A stretch of DNA of 64,000 bases. Source: Nibribacter koreensis. GTDB taxonomy: Bacteria > Bacteroidota > Bacteroidia > Cytophagales > Hymenobacteraceae. Under the pieces are notes generated by a model, which saw only the letters and a program-made list of their open reading frames with translations, searched no databases and was not told the origin of the DNA. A program made the translations under genes and the position numbers. The stretch spans positions 744,001 to 808,000 of the forward strand of contig NZ_BAABGX010000003.1 in NCBI RefSeq assembly GCF_039541795.1. The letters are read 5' to 3'. This document shows positions 51,478 through 60,400 of this stretch, in pieces (the first letter of the stretch is position 1; each line of letters begins with the position of its first letter).

Positions 51478-51822
51478 ATGGCTTCGCATTCACACCACAA
51501 CGAGTTTGAGCAGACAGGCGAGATTCCTAAGGCGCAGACGGCAGTTATCTGGAAGACCTTTTTCATCCTTTGCGGTCTTACCGCGGTAGAGTTCGCTTTT
51601 GCGTTCATGATGGATCCGGGCACCCTGCGTAACTCCATCTTCATCATTCTTACTATCTTTAAGGCGTTTTACATTGTAGGAGAGTTCATGCACTTGAAGC
51701 ATGAGACCAAAGGTCTTATCTGGGCTGTTTTGGTACCTACCGTCCTATTGATCTGGTTATTGATTGCCTTACTGGTAGAGGGCACTTTCTACGGAGAGTC
51801 TGTCTTCAATTACTTTAAATAA
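51478..51822 (+). CDS. Cytochrome c oxidase subunit IV family protein
   Basis: A 114-aa protein with three helices (about 22-42, 48-62, 78-98), typical of prokaryotic subunit IV/CyoD-like proteins (AVIWKTFFILCGLTAVEFAFAF; FKAFYIVGEFMHLKHE). It helps assemble CuB in subunit I. It is immediately followed by the SCO gene with no spacer. Confidence 0.92.
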   Translation: MASHSHHNEFEQTGEIPKAQTAVIWKTFFILCGLTAVEFAFAFMMDPGTLRNSIFIILTIFKAFYIVGEFMHLKHETKGLIWAVLVPTVLLIWLLIALLVEGTFYGESVFNYFK

Positions 51823-52473
51823 ATGAGTCCAAAAAAGACCCTGGTATTGGGTACGTTACTTTTAGTACCCGTACTAGTGTTTTTGTTTCTTAAAACGTTC
51901 GGAGTGAATACTTTTTCACTCCGAACTTATTTTCCAGCCAAGGTTACTACCACCACGGTAGATGGATTGGCCAAGACAGATACCGTCTTTCAAAAGGTCC
52001 CGGATTTTCAACTCACCTCACAGACCGGGGCTTCCTTCTCTCATAAAAACCTTCAGGGTAAAATTTACGTGGCGCACTTCTTTGATGCTTCCTGCCAAGG
52101 AAGTTGCAAACAAGTGAGTACGCAGCTATCTAGAGTCCAAGATGCGTTTTATGCCTACCCAGAGGTAATGATAGTCTCCTTTTCCCTTAATCCTGCCCAA
52201 GATCACCTTGGTGTTCTACAGGGCTATGCCAAAAGCTTTAAGGCCAATCCAGCCCATTGGGTATTTTTGATGGGTCCTAAAGCGCAGATAGATTCCATAG
52301 CGGCTTTGGGTAGTACCGCCTCAGTAAACAATTCAAAAGAAAAAAACCATGATGAACTCTGGTTGGTTGATATGGAAGGGCATGTGCGTGGCGTTTATGA
52401 AGGGAACAAAGCCGATGAGGTGGATAGACTAATTACAGAGATCAACGTGCTATTAAACGAGAAGAAGCAATAG
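51823..52473 (+). CDS. SCO family copper chaperone/thioredoxin-like protein
   Basis: A 216-aa membrane-anchored protein (TM about 5-24). The copper site CxxxC is intact in FFDASCQGSCKQV and the conserved His in KNHDELWLVDMEG. It delivers copper to the CuA site of subunit II or reduces its cysteines. The 5' part of the gene contains two hairpins in the DNA (see 51849-51935). It is in the operon between subunit IV and DUF420. Confidence 0.92.
   Translation: MSPKKTLVLGTLLLVPVLVFLFLKTFGVNTFSLRTYFPAKVTTTTVDGLAKTDTVFQKVPDFQLTSQTGASFSHKNLQGKIYVAHFFDASCQGSCKQVSTQLSRVQDAFYAYPEVMIVSFSLNPAQDHLGVLQGYAKSFKANPAHWVFLMGPKAQIDSIAALGSTASVNNSKEKNHDELWLVDMEGHVRGVYEGNKADEVDRLITEINVLLNEKKQ
51897..51932 (+). other. 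Terminator-like hairpin inside the SCO gene
   Basis: A perfect 12-bp stem GTTCGGAGTGAA/TTCACTCCGAAC (51897-51908 with 51915-51926, 6-nt loop) is followed by TTATTTT, within codons 25-37. A smaller stem GGGTAC/GTACCC lies at about 51849-51870. Confidence 0.55.
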
Positions 52474-52475
52474 AA

Positions 52476-53024
52476 ATGGAAAATACCTCTTTAGCCAAGA
52501 ATGACACCAAGTACTTAATCTTAATCGCTATTCTTTCTATAGTGGTGCCGGTATTGGTGTCTGTGTTGTTGTTTGTTCCGCAGACGGGCAAACTGGGAGA
52601 TATTGATTTGTACTTCTTGCCAAAGCTGCATGCGGTCATCAATTCTCTTACTGCTATAGCGTTGGTGGTGGGTTATTACTTTATTAAGAAAGGGAACAGA
52701 CGCAACCATAGATTTGCCATGACTACGGCCTTTGTGCTGTCTATCATGTTTCTGGTTTCGTATGTCCTGTACCACTACCAGGTGGCACCTACTTCTTTTG
52801 GAGGTGATGGTACCGCTAAATCCATTTACTATTTCATTTTACTAACGCATATTGTATTAGCGGCAGTCATTGTGCCATTGGTATTGTTGTCTGTTTACTT
52901 TGCTATTTCTAAACAGTATCAAAAGCACAAGAAAGTGTCTAGATGGACCTTTCCGTTGTGGTTATATGTCTCTATTACGGGAGTGTTGGTGTACATCATG
53001 ATCGCCCCATATTATCCTCAGTAG
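52476..53024 (+). CDS. DUF420 domain-containing membrane protein
   Basis: A 182-aa protein with about five helices and conserved histidines in PKLHAVINSLTAIALVVGYYFI, RNHRFAMTTAFVLS and YFILLTHIVLAAVIVPLV, matching DUF420/YozB-like proteins that accompany cytochrome oxidase operons. A role in oxidase assembly or heme handling is inferred from context. Confidence 0.9.
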   Translation: MENTSLAKNDTKYLILIAILSIVVPVLVSVLLFVPQTGKLGDIDLYFLPKLHAVINSLTAIALVVGYYFIKKGNRRNHRFAMTTAFVLSIMFLVSYVLYHYQVAPTSFGGDGTAKSIYYFILLTHIVLAAVIVPLVLLSVYFAISKQYQKHKKVSRWTFPLWLYVSITGVLVYIMIAPYYPQ

Positions 53025-53050
53025 GAATAAGGTCTATAAGGAACATAGTC

Positions 53051-53293
53051 ATGAATAGAAGATTTTTGATTTGGAGTGTTGGACTGGGACTGGTCATCAT
53101 GTTTCTTTTTTCTGGAAAACCTATCCAGGCCCAGTGTGCCATGTGTCGTGCTTCGGTAGAGTCCTCTAACGGGGAAGACCAAGACACTATTGCCAACGGA
53201 TTGAACAAGGGGATTCTGTACCTTATGGCGGTACCTTATATTTTGGCGGGTGGCATTGGCTTTTTCTGGTATAAATACTCCCGCAGGAAGTAA
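53051..53293 (+). CDS. 80-aa membrane protein with CxxC, cytochrome-oxidase-cluster accessory
   Basis: 80 aa from ATG 53051 (MNRRFLIWSVGLGLVIMFLF). A signal or anchor helix is followed by AQCAMCRASVESS, a CxxC in the periplasm, then a second helix (GILYLMAVPYILAGGIGFFWY). This small protein is regularly seen after DUF420 in Bacteroidota oxidase operons; function is unknown, and a metal- or thiol-handling role is a guess. Its stop overlaps the next start (TAATG). Confidence 0.82.
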   Translation: MNRRFLIWSVGLGLVIMFLFSGKPIQAQCAMCRASVESSNGEDQDTIANGLNKGILYLMAVPYILAGGIGFFWYKYSRRK

Positions 53294-53673
53294 TGGCCTT
53301 AGAGCACTTAGGGGCGGCACTCGCCATGAAGTGCCCGCAATGCCATCAAGGTGCACTGTTCACCCATGCAGCCTATAACCTGAGCAAGTTTGATCAGATG
53401 CCTGAACATTGTGCCGTTTGTGGACTGCGCTTTGAGCGGGAGTTGGGTTTCTACTGGGGCGCCATGTACATGAGTTATGGCCTTTCCGTAGGAATAGTGG
53501 TCGCGCTGGGCTTGTTTCTTTATCATGTATTGCATGATCCGCCCACGTGGGTCTATCTAACGGCAGTAGCCTCCATTATTATAATATGTACGCCTGTCCT
53601 CTTCAGGTACGGGAGAGTCATGATGCTGTACTGGTTTGGGAGCGTCTCTTTTGACCCTAAGTACAGAACCTAA
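53293..53673 (+). CDS. DUF983 domain-containing protein
   Basis: A 126-aa protein with an N-terminal zinc-ribbon-like pattern (MKCPQCHQG ... HCAVCGLRFERELGFYWGAMY) and two helices, the DUF983 signature. It is commonly found next to cytochrome oxidase genes; function is unknown. It is the last gene of the respiratory operon; no terminator is visible before the kinase gene. Confidence 0.9.
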   Translation: MALEHLGAALAMKCPQCHQGALFTHAAYNLSKFDQMPEHCAVCGLRFERELGFYWGAMYMSYGLSVGIVVALGLFLYHVLHDPPTWVYLTAVASIIIICTPVLFRYGRVMMLYWFGSVSFDPKYRT

Positions 53674-53735
53674 GGCAACGTATATTTCTGTGCGTTTTGC
53701 CCGTATTATTCCTAAATTCGGAAAAACCGGCAAAT

Positions 53736-56700
53736 TTGAAATCCCTCCGCAGCAGTCTTTTCTTATTCTTTTTTCTATCGCTTCTGTTTGCAGGGGCGGG
53801 CGCTTTGTTGCAGATAAGCGTGGAGCGCCAGTTGGTAGAGACGCCAGAAAGACAGATGGCACAGGAAGTCTCCCAAAAAGTGCAGGCAGCTATTGGTCAA
53901 GCCCAGGAACAGTTGCAATCAATCTCAAGCGTTTTGCCCTCAGATTCAGGGGCCTTCTCCAAAATCCTGCCTTCTACCACGCTTCCTGTTTTTGTATTCA
54001 AGAAGAATGCATTGGTTTTCTGGTCTGAACACACGCTGCAACCAGAGATTACCCCTAAGTCCATCAGGAAGGACCTGCAAATGGCAGAGAACAGGTTTGG
54101 CAAATACCTGGTGGTAAGAACTCAGGTAAAAGACTTTACCTTGTTGGCCGTGCTACCACTTGAGATTAGGTATGGGATTAACAATGCCTATCTAAAGAAC
54201 GGCCTTAATCCAGTTTTCTTTGAAACGCATGCCGCCACCATCCAGGCAGACCGAAGCGCGGGTACAGTACCCATAGTAGATCAAAAGGGAGACTACCTTT
54301 TCTCATTGCGCGTGTTAGAAAAGTCTGAATGGATGCATGCCGGTTTTCTCACGCTTTCTCTATATGTCTTAGCCGTCTTATTTTGGCTTATTTTTCTACG
54401 AAGCATTTGGGTACGCAGTAAAACCGCCAGTCAGAAGACCACCGCACTCTGGGTAATCATTCTGGGATTGCTGGTGCCCCGGGCTCTTATGCTCTGGTCT
54501 GGTTTCCCTAACAATGTGGAGGAACTGGCTTTATTTAGCCCTAAAGTCTATGCTGCAGGCTGGTGGTCACCGTCTCTCGGTGATTTTCTATTAAATGAGC
54601 TATGCCTGCTAGTGATATCCATTATGGTCTACCAAAGAGGCAAGTCTATCCGTTTTTGGCCTGTTTCCCAGAAAACAGGCCAAAATCAAAGCTGGTGGAG
54701 CAGTCTTTTGTTAGCCGTGGCCCTGGTCTTGGTCATCATTAGCTGGTATGAGTTTTATAGAAGCCTATTGGTCAACACGCAGGTTTCATTAGACATCACC
54801 CAGAACGTGCAGGTAGACGTAGAAAAGCTTTTGCTGTTTGTAGTCATTGTGCTCCATTCCCTGTTGCTGGGCTGGCTGTTGCGGTTACTGCTCAACTGGT
54901 TGCCGCTTACCAAAGATGGAACAGTTCCGTTTGCTGTTACCTGGGTTTCTATTCTTGTCTTCTCTTTGGTATGGGCTTTCAATAGGGATGCTCCCAGCGG
55001 CAACTGGATTGTTTTATTTGCCGCTGCCCTGTTGGTCACCTGGGAGCAGCTGCACCGTAGGTTTACCAAAGTGGCCGGCGCCTATTCCAGCATCTTCTTA
55101 TTGAATATCTTAAGCGCCGGCATTGGCGCCTCTGCCTTGTATGACGTGTATACCGTCCAATTAAGACAAGATAAACAGCAGGTGGCCAGTCAATTGTTGC
55201 GGGATAGGGACGAGGTTTCTGAGTACTTGCTGGCGCAGGCGGCTCAGTCTATTCAGGAAGATGGTATTTTACTGCATGCCTTGCGCGCGCCATGGGTGAA
55301 CGGCAATTTTCTGGAAAGAAAAATAAGAAGGCAGCACCTGCAAGGTTTGGTAGACAAGTACAGTGTGCAAGTGCGCCTGTTTGATGTGAATGGCTTGCAG
55401 CTTTACCCCAAAGACAGTTCCGTTACCTTTAATGGTTTTGTGGAAGAGTGGGTGCCAAAAGCCAAAGCCACTACCCAGAAAGGACAGAGCATCCAGCCCT
55501 CTGAAGAGGTGCCTGGCCATTTTACCTATTTGCAGGAAATAAAGCTACCCCTCAACAATGAACAGTGGGTGACGGTTTTATTGCAATTGAGCCCCAAGGT
55601 GGCAGCCCCCAATAGTGTCTTGCCTGAGTTATTGATTAATTCTCAAAATGCGCAGGTAGAAGCCTTGCCCTCTGGCAGCTATGCCATCTACCGGAAGGGT
55701 CGCTGGTTAAAGACTTCGGGGTTCTTTGAATACGGACAGGATTTTCCAGTGCATCTTTTTGGGGTGCCCAGTTTGTATTCACAGGGAGTAAACGAGGCAG
55801 ATTTTCACCACCTCGCGGCCCAGTCCCAGAACGGGACCATTGCCATTGTGAGTACCATGACGTATGGGTTCAGGTCTTGGCTGTCTAATTTCTCTCTGCT
55901 GTTTTTGGTCCACACGCTGGCCTTGTTCACCATTTTGGGGATATTGATTTTATCCAGAGGGCGGTTGGTGCAAACCATCACGTCTACCTTTAGTACCAAA
56001 ATTCAGTTGTTCCTGAACATGGGCGTATTGGTGCCGCTGGTTTTGGTGAGCTTGACCATAGGCAGCTTGGTAACAGATTCGTACAGACAGGATCTGGTGA
56101 GAAGTTATGTGGAGCAAGGCGATTTTGTACGCCAGAACATCATCACCAGTAACTGGGGAACCGTCTTGTTTAAGGGCCGTGCTGATTCTTTAGCCAGGAG
56201 GGTCAACCGCCTGGCTGCCATCTCCCAAGCCGAACTCAATATTTATGATGCCAAAGGGCAGCTAAGGATTTCTAGTCAGCCTGCCTTGTTTGAAGCAGGT
56301 GTGCTTTCTCCCAGGCTAAACCCCCAAGCGTTTAGCGTGCTAAAGCAACAAGGGCTTAATAGAATCCTTTTAGATGAAAAGGCAGGTACGCTACCCTACA
56401 GAACCATTTATGTGCCGTTGCGCGATAAGCCCATAGACGCACCTGATGGATATTTGGGCATTCCGTTTTTTGACTCTGAAAAAGAACTCAACTCCAAGCT
56501 CATTCAACTCATCACCACTATTCTCAACATTTTCACCTTGTTGTTCTTAGTGTTCGTGTCCTTGAGTTACTTGGCCACCAGAGCCTTGACGGTGCCCTTG
56601 AAATTACTCACCGAGCGCCTGAAACGTACAACCCTCACAGAAAGCAATGAGAAGCTAGTCTATGAGTCCAATGACGAGATAGGTTTGCTGGTGCGGGAGT

Positions 56701-57431
56701 ACAACCACATGCTCCAAAAGCTGGAGGAAAGTAAGCAGGAACTGGCCCTGCGTGAGAAGGAAGCCGCCTGGAAAGAGATGGCCCGCCAGGTAGCCCATGA
56801 AATCAAGAATCCTTTGACGCCCATGAAACTGTCTTTGCAATACCTGCGCAAGGCCATGGCCGAGGGGCGGAGCAACATAGACGAATTGGTGGGCAAGATT
56901 TCCAACACCATGATTACCCAGATTGACGTACTAAGTGACATTGCCACTTCGTTCTCCAATTTTACATCCATGCCCGACTTGAAAATGGAAGTGTTGGAGT
57001 TGAATGAGCTGGTACGCCGGTCCGTGGATTTGCACTTGAGTCCCCAACAGCACCAGATGAACCTGCAACTACCGCAGGAGCTCATTCATGTGCGCGCCGA
57101 TGAAAACCAGTTAATTAGAATCTTCAACAACCTGTTGCTGAATGCCCTGCAAGCGGTGCCTTCTGGCAAAACGCCAGCTATTAATGTAGCAGTTGAGCCA
57201 GATAACCAAGGCTGGGTGCTAGTAAGCATTCATGACAACGGCTCGGGTATTCCGGAAGAGGTGCAGTCCAAGATCTTTGTGCCCAACTTCAGTACCAAGT
57301 ATTCGGGCTCGGGGATTGGCTTGGCCGTGGTGAAGAAGGGGGTGGAGGCCATGAGCGGTTCCATCTGGTTTGAGACCAAAGAAAACGTGGGCACTACCTT
57401 CTTCCTTAAATTGCCGGTGGTGACCGCATGA
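53736..57431 (+). CDS. NtrY-like sensor histidine kinase, very large
   Basis: About 1231 aa. No ATG is available near the 5' end; the TTG at 53736 (MKSLRSSLFLFFFLSLLF) is the best start, TTG 53697 an alternative. Domain order: TM1, periplasmic region, a block of about eight helices (190-440), a large extracytoplasmic region, TM near 700 and 930, HAMP (ALTVPLKLLTERLKRTT), HisKA with EMARQVAHEIKNPLTPMKLSLQYL, HATPase_c with NNLLLNALQAVP, DNGSGIPEEV and SGSGIGLAVVKKGVEAM. No response regulator is adjacent. Palindrome R16 is in frame at about residues 305-318, between two helices. It overlaps the next gene (ATGA). Confidence 0.88.
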   Translation: MKSLRSSLFLFFFLSLLFAGAGALLQISVERQLVETPERQMAQEVSQKVQAAIGQAQEQLQSISSVLPSDSGAFSKILPSTTLPVFVFKKNALVFWSEHTLQPEITPKSIRKDLQMAENRFGKYLVVRTQVKDFTLLAVLPLEIRYGINNAYLKNGLNPVFFETHAATIQADRSAGTVPIVDQKGDYLFSLRVLEKSEWMHAGFLTLSLYVLAVLFWLIFLRSIWVRSKTASQKTTALWVIILGLLVPRALMLWSGFPNNVEELALFSPKVYAAGWWSPSLGDFLLNELCLLVISIMVYQRGKSIRFWPVSQKTGQNQSWWSSLLLAVALVLVIISWYEFYRSLLVNTQVSLDITQNVQVDVEKLLLFVVIVLHSLLLGWLLRLLLNWLPLTKDGTVPFAVTWVSILVFSLVWAFNRDAPSGNWIVLFAAALLVTWEQLHRRFTKVAGAYSSIFLLNILSAGIGASALYDVYTVQLRQDKQQVASQLLRDRDEVSEYLLAQAAQSIQEDGILLHALRAPWVNGNFLERKIRRQHLQGLVDKYSVQVRLFDVNGLQLYPKDSSVTFNGFVEEWVPKAKATTQKGQSIQPSEEVPGHFTYLQEIKLPLNNEQWVTVLLQLSPKVAAPNSVLPELLINSQNAQVEALPSGSYAIYRKGRWLKTSGFFEYGQDFPVHLFGVPSLYSQGVNEADFHHLAAQSQNGTIAIVSTMTYGFRSWLSNFSLLFLVHTLALFTILGILILSRGRLVQTITSTFSTKIQLFLNMGVLVPLVLVSLTIGSLVTDSYRQDLVRSYVEQGDFVRQNIITSNWGTVLFKGRADSLARRVNRLAAISQAELNIYDAKGQLRISSQPALFEAGVLSPRLNPQAFSVLKQQGLNRILLDEKAGTLPYRTIYVPLRDKPIDAPDGYLGIPFFDSEKELNSKLIQLITTILNIFTLLFLVFVSLSYLATRALTVPLKLLTERLKRTTLTESNEKLVYESNDEIGLLVREYNHMLQKLEESKQELALREKEAAWKEMARQVAHEIKNPLTPMKLSLQYLRKAMAEGRSNIDELVGKISNTMITQIDVLSDIATSFSNFTSMPDLKMEVLELNELVRRSVDLHLSPQQHQMNLQLPQELIHVRADENQLIRIFNNLLLNALQAVPSGKTPAINVAVEPDNQGWVLVSIHDNGSGIPEEVQSKIFVPNFSTKYSGSGIGLAVVKKGVEAMSGSIWFETKENVGTTFFLKLPVVTA
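54650..54689. repeat. 40-bp palindrome, copy R16, in frame within the kinase gene
   Basis: Left arm CCGTTTTTGGCCTGTTTCCC, right arm AGAAAACAGGCCAAAATCAA. It is translated as RFWPVSQKTGQNQ in a hydrophilic loop between transmembrane helices. Confidence 0.87.
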
Positions 57432-60400
57432 AGCAGGCCTGGGTCATAGGCGTTTGGCTCCTTTGTTGGCTATTAGCGGGAGAAGCAGTGGGGCAGACCC
57501 TGTCCAGTAAGCGCTGCAAGTGGGTGACCATCAATGCCGCGCCTGTCCAGTTGGACACCTTGACCATTGCCGAGAATTCCATTGAAGTTTATGACTCCCG
57601 GCAAGTGCGGCTGCAACGGTTGTTTCTGTATGACCCAGCCACCAATCGGTTCCAGTTCACCAACCTACCGCAAACCGCCGTTCCCAGTGACACGTTTCCA
57701 TCTATAGACGGTACCGAGCCGTTTTTGGTCTCTTTTCCAGAAAACAAGCCAAAAACGGATTCTGTCTTAGTGTGCTACCGGGTGCTGCCCATCAACTTGG
57801 CCAAGCCAACCTTCAAACGGGATATTGCCAACTGGGACTCGCTGTCCTTTGCGCAGCGCCAGGTGTTTGAACCCATCCAGCCGCGTGAGGAGCTCTTCAA
57901 AACGCCCGGCCTCAACAAAACGGGTAGTATCTCCAGAGGCGTCTCCTTCGGGAATACGCAGAACGTGTTCGTCAACTCGGCGCTCAACCTGCAACTGGAA
58001 GGAAAGCTCACCGAGGACATCAGCATCACCGGCTCCATCACGGACCAGAACATTCCTTTTCAGCCCGAAGGCAACACCCAGCAGCTGCAGGAGTTTGACC
58101 GCGTGTTCATCACGCTGCAGCACCGGCTGTGGACCTTGACCGGTGGCGATGTGGTGTTGCGCAACAAACCGGCTTCGCATTTTCTCAGGTTTTACAAGAA
58201 CGTGCAGGGTGGCGCGCTGGAAGTGAACCGGGGAAAACCAGGCTGGGAGAGTTCTACCACGGTGGCCGCCTCGGTGGCCAAAGGAAAATTCGCCTCAGAG
58301 AACATCACGCCCATTGAAAGCGTGCAGGGGCCTTACCGCCTGCGCGGGCCCAACGGCGAGCGCTTCATCATCATTCTGGCAGGCTCAGAGCGGGTGTATT
58401 TGGACGGGCGCTTGCTGGCCCGCGGCTATGATTATGACTACACCATAGACTACAACCAAGCCGAAATCACCTTCACGCCTAAGTGGATCATCACCAGAAA
58501 CTCGCGCATACGGGTAGACTTTGAGTATTCAGATCAGAACTACAGCCGCAGCGTCTTGCACGCCAACCATTACCAGAACTTGGGCAAGCTCAAGGTCTAC
58601 GGTAATTTTTACAACGAGGCCGACAACCAGAACAACCCGCTGACGCTTAACCTGGACACCGAAGAAAAACGCCTGCTGTCCCAGATAGGGGATAACCTGG
58701 ACCTGGCCTTCGCCCCGGGCGCGGATTCGGTGCGCTTTGACCGTAACCAAGTGCTGTATATTAAGAAAGACACCGTCTCCAATAGCGGCACCTTTACCAT
58801 TTATGAATATTCTACAGATTCTACCCAAGCCTTTTATGCTGTCAGTTTTACGGAGCTAGGTCCTGGTCGTGGTAATTACAATCTTTTAAACACCACCGTC
58901 AACGGGCGGGTGTACGCGTGGGTAGAACCGGTGGGCGGCGTGCCGCAGGGCACGTATGAGCCCGTGCGTATTCTGCCGGCCCCGGTGCAAAAGCAGATGG
59001 TCACGCTGGGCGCCGGCTGGAGCCTGGACAAACAATCAGAAGTTTTTGTAGAAGTAGCCGGCTCCAGAAACGACCTGAACAAGTTTTCTAGTCTGGATTC
59101 TCAGGACGACCAGGGCAAAGCCGTTCGGGTAGGTTACCAGTTAAATGAAAAGTCTGTTAAGTTTCTTGGGGCTTACAAACTGAACAGCGGCCTAATCTAT
59201 GAGTACACAGACCCCAACTTCGTTCCCATTGACCGCTACCGCGACGTAGAGTTTGACCGCGACTGGAACAATCCCACCAACACCACCCTGGCCCAGCAGA
59301 CCAGGATTGAAGACCACATCCTCACGTTTGCCGTGGGCGGGGTAAAAGACGCGCAGCACTTCGCCAATTATAGACTTAGCAGAAGGTACCGACCCGGCGA
59401 AGTAGACGGCACCCAGCATTTAGTGGAACTAGCGCAGAAAGTGGCTGGCTTGGAGCTGAGAACCAATCTGTTTCTCATGAACAACCAACAGGTAGAGACT
59501 GATGCAGAATGGGTGCGTGGCGAGATTGGCGCCCAGTTTCCTACCAGGTTCATTACGCCTGGTTACGTGTACCGCTTTGATAAAAACAGAATCACGTCTA
59601 CTGTGACGGAACAGTTGGTTGCCTCAGCGAATTACTTTGATGACCACCTGTTTTATGTGCAGAGCGCTGACACCGCCAATTTTAAATACCGCGCCGAATA
59701 CAGCCGCCGGGTAGACTGGCGGCCAGAAAACGGAGAATTAGGTAATAAGCAGGTAGCCAACACTTACAACTTCAGTACCACCACCAGCCTTAAAAACAAC
59801 CATCAAATCAGCGCCTTGCTCACTCTGCGCCGGTTGCAGGCCCGGGACAGCCTGGCAGAAACCACCGTGCTCTCTAAAGTAGACTGGACCGGAGATTTAT
59901 TGAAAAAGCATTTGCGCTCAGAACTAAGCTACGTGATTGGCACCGGCCGGGAGCTCAAGCGCCAATACCAGTTTGTAGAGACGGTGCCCGGGCAAGGCAC
60001 CCACTTTTTTGAAGATTTAAACCGGGACGGCCGACAAGACCTGAATGAGTTCTTTGAGTCACAGCCCTCAGACCCGCCCTACCGGAGAAATTATATCAAA
60101 CTGTTCATCCCAACAGATGAGTACGTCATTGCCTACACCAACCAGTTCACCTACCGCTTAAACAGCAGTTTGCCGCGTGAATGGCAAGAAGCTGCCGGCT
60201 GGAAACGCATCGCCGCCAAATTCTCTGCCCTGTCTTTCATTTCCATTGACAAACGCACCACCGACGATGACCTGCGCAGCCGGTTCAACCCCTTCAGTCT
60301 GAATTTTGAAGATTCTACCTTGCTGTCATTGAGCCGTTCTTACAGAAACACGCTGTATTTTAACCGAAGTCATCCCAAGTACGGCGTGGAATGGACGTTC

